This document shows positions 4,664-5,642 of a stretch of 5,642 nucleotides of DNA, one piece after another. Every line of letters begins with the position of its first letter. Within the stretch, counting starts at the first letter, position 1. Under the pieces are notes generated by a model. The model did no database searches. It worked only from the letters and a program-made list of their open reading frames with translations, and had not been told where the DNA came from. This stretch comes from an uncultured Clostridia bacterium (GTDB lineage: Bacteria; Bacillota; Clostridia; Oscillospirales; Acutalibacteraceae), in NCBI GenBank assembly GCA_946002045.1, contig CAMFYM010000089.1:1-5642 (forward strand), read 5' to 3'. The position numbers and the translations under genes were made by a program.

Positions 4664-5642
4664 TTATTGCCTTAGGTCGAAGGTTACGGTTTTTGATTCG
4701 CCTGCAAGGAGGTGGAGGGACTTTTCCTGCGTTGATTTGCCACAGGAAACCTTTATCGTTTGCTCAATATCCGAGGTGATAACGACGGTAACGCTGCCTG
4801 AGTCAACATCCCAGCAAAGGGAATCAACCGTTGCACGAGTGCGTGCTCTGATGCCTGTTATCGTTCCACTGTCAAAGCCTGTTGTAGGTAATGCAGGCAG
4901 CACCTCAATCTCACCTGTATTAGAATAAACAAGAGCTTCGTTAATAATGCCCAAATAACCTATTGCAAAATCGGTACAATAGCAGCTGCCTCTGTCATAA
5001 TCGTGATTTGTCATTAAAGAATCATATCTGATTTTATGATTCATCAGCTTTGTTAAAGCATCTGTTAGGCTGTCACTATCCTTAAGCCTTGCTGCAATAA
5101 GACTACGGTGAACAAGGGCGTGTGAAGCCTCATTTTCGCTCTCTCTGTTTTCTATTGCCTGAATACAAGCATCCTTTAATCTATCGTTATTCTGCGTTTC
5201 AAACAATGGCCAGACGCCGTAAAGGTGGCTCAAATGCCTATGCTCGTTATTTTCCTCAAAGGAGGTGGTTGCCCATTCCTTTAACGCACCTGTTTCGTCA
5301 TACAAATACGGTGGCAAATTTTCAATAATATCCTGCCATTTTGATGTATCTGCCGTGCTGTCAATGCTTTTCATAACATCAATAAGCATCTCAAGATTAT
5401 TTCTGCAGGCAGAAATATCTATTGCACAGTTTGCATCGGAGGGACTTGGATAATTTGAGGGATTATTCTCCGGTGAATAGCTGGGCAAAATGCAATATTT
5501 TTCTCCGTCCTTTAATTCTGTTTTGCCCTTTTCGTAATGAATAGCACCGTCAATATCGGTATAGTATTCAGGACTTAACATCTGCTCCCAATAATTAGCA
5601 GACTTAATGAGTGTCGGCAGAAGAATATCCTCACGAAGCTTT
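4664..5642 (-). CDS. GH95-type glycoside hydrolase (alpha-L-fucosidase-like), C-terminal part
   Basis: Family GH95 inverting enzymes release alpha-1,2-linked L-fucose or L-galactose from glycans such as mucin and plant polymers. The frame stays open to the right edge (about 20 residues, ending IKSANYWEQ, precede the Met at 5581), so that Met is internal. About 325 residues of a protein usually 700-800 aa are visible. Positions below count from that Met. Family marks are PSYSPENN (33-40), HRHLSHLYGVWP (114-125), a helical stretch with SHALVHRSLIAARL, and an all-beta C-terminal domain starting GEIEVLPALP (223-232) and running to residue 305. The usual QIDGNFG motif is replaced by CTDFAIG; Asp204 (codon 4970-4972) aligns without gaps with the aspartate thought to be catalytic. 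The acidic partner residue and any signal peptide lie beyond the window. Substrate is uncertain. The gene ends at the bidirectional terminator and is unrelated to its neighbours. Confidence 0.88.
   Translation of the reverse strand, partial: KLREDILLPTLIKSANYWEQMLSPEYYTDIDGAIHYEKGKTELKDGEKYCILPSYSPENNPSNYPSPSDANCAIDISACRNNLEMLIDVMKSIDSTADTSKWQDIIENLPPYLYDETGALKEWATTSFEENNEHRHLSHLYGVWPLFETQNNDRLKDACIQAIENRESENEASHALVHRSLIAARLKDSDSLTDALTKLMNHKIRYDSLMTNHDYDRGSCYCTDFAIGYLGIINEALVYSNTGEIEVLPALPTTGFDSGTITGIRARTRATVDSLCWDVDSGSVTVVITSDIEQTIKVSCGKSTQEKSLHLLAGESKTVTFDLRQ

Noticed and set aside
4641..4928. + strand open frame of 95 codons antisense to the end of the glycosidase gene
   Set aside because: Starts with GTG inside the terminator stem, has no ribosome site, and mirrors the coding frame of the opposite strand.
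5258..5453. Perfect + strand Shine-Dalgarno-like AAAGGAGGT followed by a short open frame beginning with GTG
   Set aside because: It lies wholly inside the - strand glycosidase gene, the peptide has no recognisable features, and the GTG overlaps the SD-like sequence itself, so spacing is wrong. The same holds for the AAGGAGGTGG near 4706.
1..5642. Insertion sequences, CRISPR repeats, tRNA or rRNA genes, phage genes
   Set aside because: No transposase-like frame, no regularly spaced repeats, no tRNA cloverleaf and no rRNA-like sequence were recognised; the non-coding gaps are all under 200 bases and explained above.

Overview
The window reads as chromosomal DNA from an anaerobic, low-to-moderate GC Firmicute, most likely a gut Clostridium-class organism (Oscillospiraceae/Ruminococcaceae- or Lachnospiraceae-like). 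The reasons are the AT-rich intergenic DNA, strong AAGGAG-type ribosome binding sites, consensus sigma-A promoters, the short two-gene SufC/SufB-type Fe-S system seen in clostridia and archaea, and a family GH95 (alpha-L-fucosidase type) glycosidase. This placement is inference; no rRNA or other marker gene is present.

Layout, left to right. (1) The C-terminal part of alanine racemase (alr) on the + strand, cut by the left edge. (2) A bidirectional terminator at 450-486. (3) A three-gene polar amino acid ABC importer on the - strand, transcribed right to left: lipoprotein binding protein (2751-1972), permease (1882-1205), ATPase (1221-490). It has its own extended -10 promoter near 2793-2821 and a hairpin between the binding-protein and permease genes. 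(4) A 193-bp divergent promoter region (2752-2944) with an imperfect dyad between the two promoters. (5) A + strand operon of sufC-like (2945-3670) and short sufB-like (3689-4606) genes. These two correspond to the minimal SUF-like scaffold described as SmsC/SmsB. (6) A second bidirectional terminator at 4617-4659. (7) The C-terminal part of a GH95-type glycoside hydrolase on the - strand, cut by the right edge.

How the genes work together. The importer is a complete unit: a ligand-binding lipoprotein, one permease that probably forms a homodimer, and one ATPase. The sufC/sufB pair would form an ATP-driven Fe-S cluster scaffold, but no cysteine desulfurase (SufS/IscS) or SufU lies beside it, so the sulfur donor must be encoded elsewhere. 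The importer and the Fe-S operon are divergent from one short shared control region. Its three-gene order resembles cystine importers such as TcyABC, so a link between cysteine supply and Fe-S assembly is a testable idea, but it is not shown by the sequence. The racemase and the glycosidase appear to be unrelated neighbours insulated by strong terminators.

Nothing here is clearly an undescribed system. The points most worth a second look are the minimal SufC/SufB pair with its reduced cysteine set, the shared divergent control region, and the altered motif around the probable catalytic aspartate of the glycosidase.
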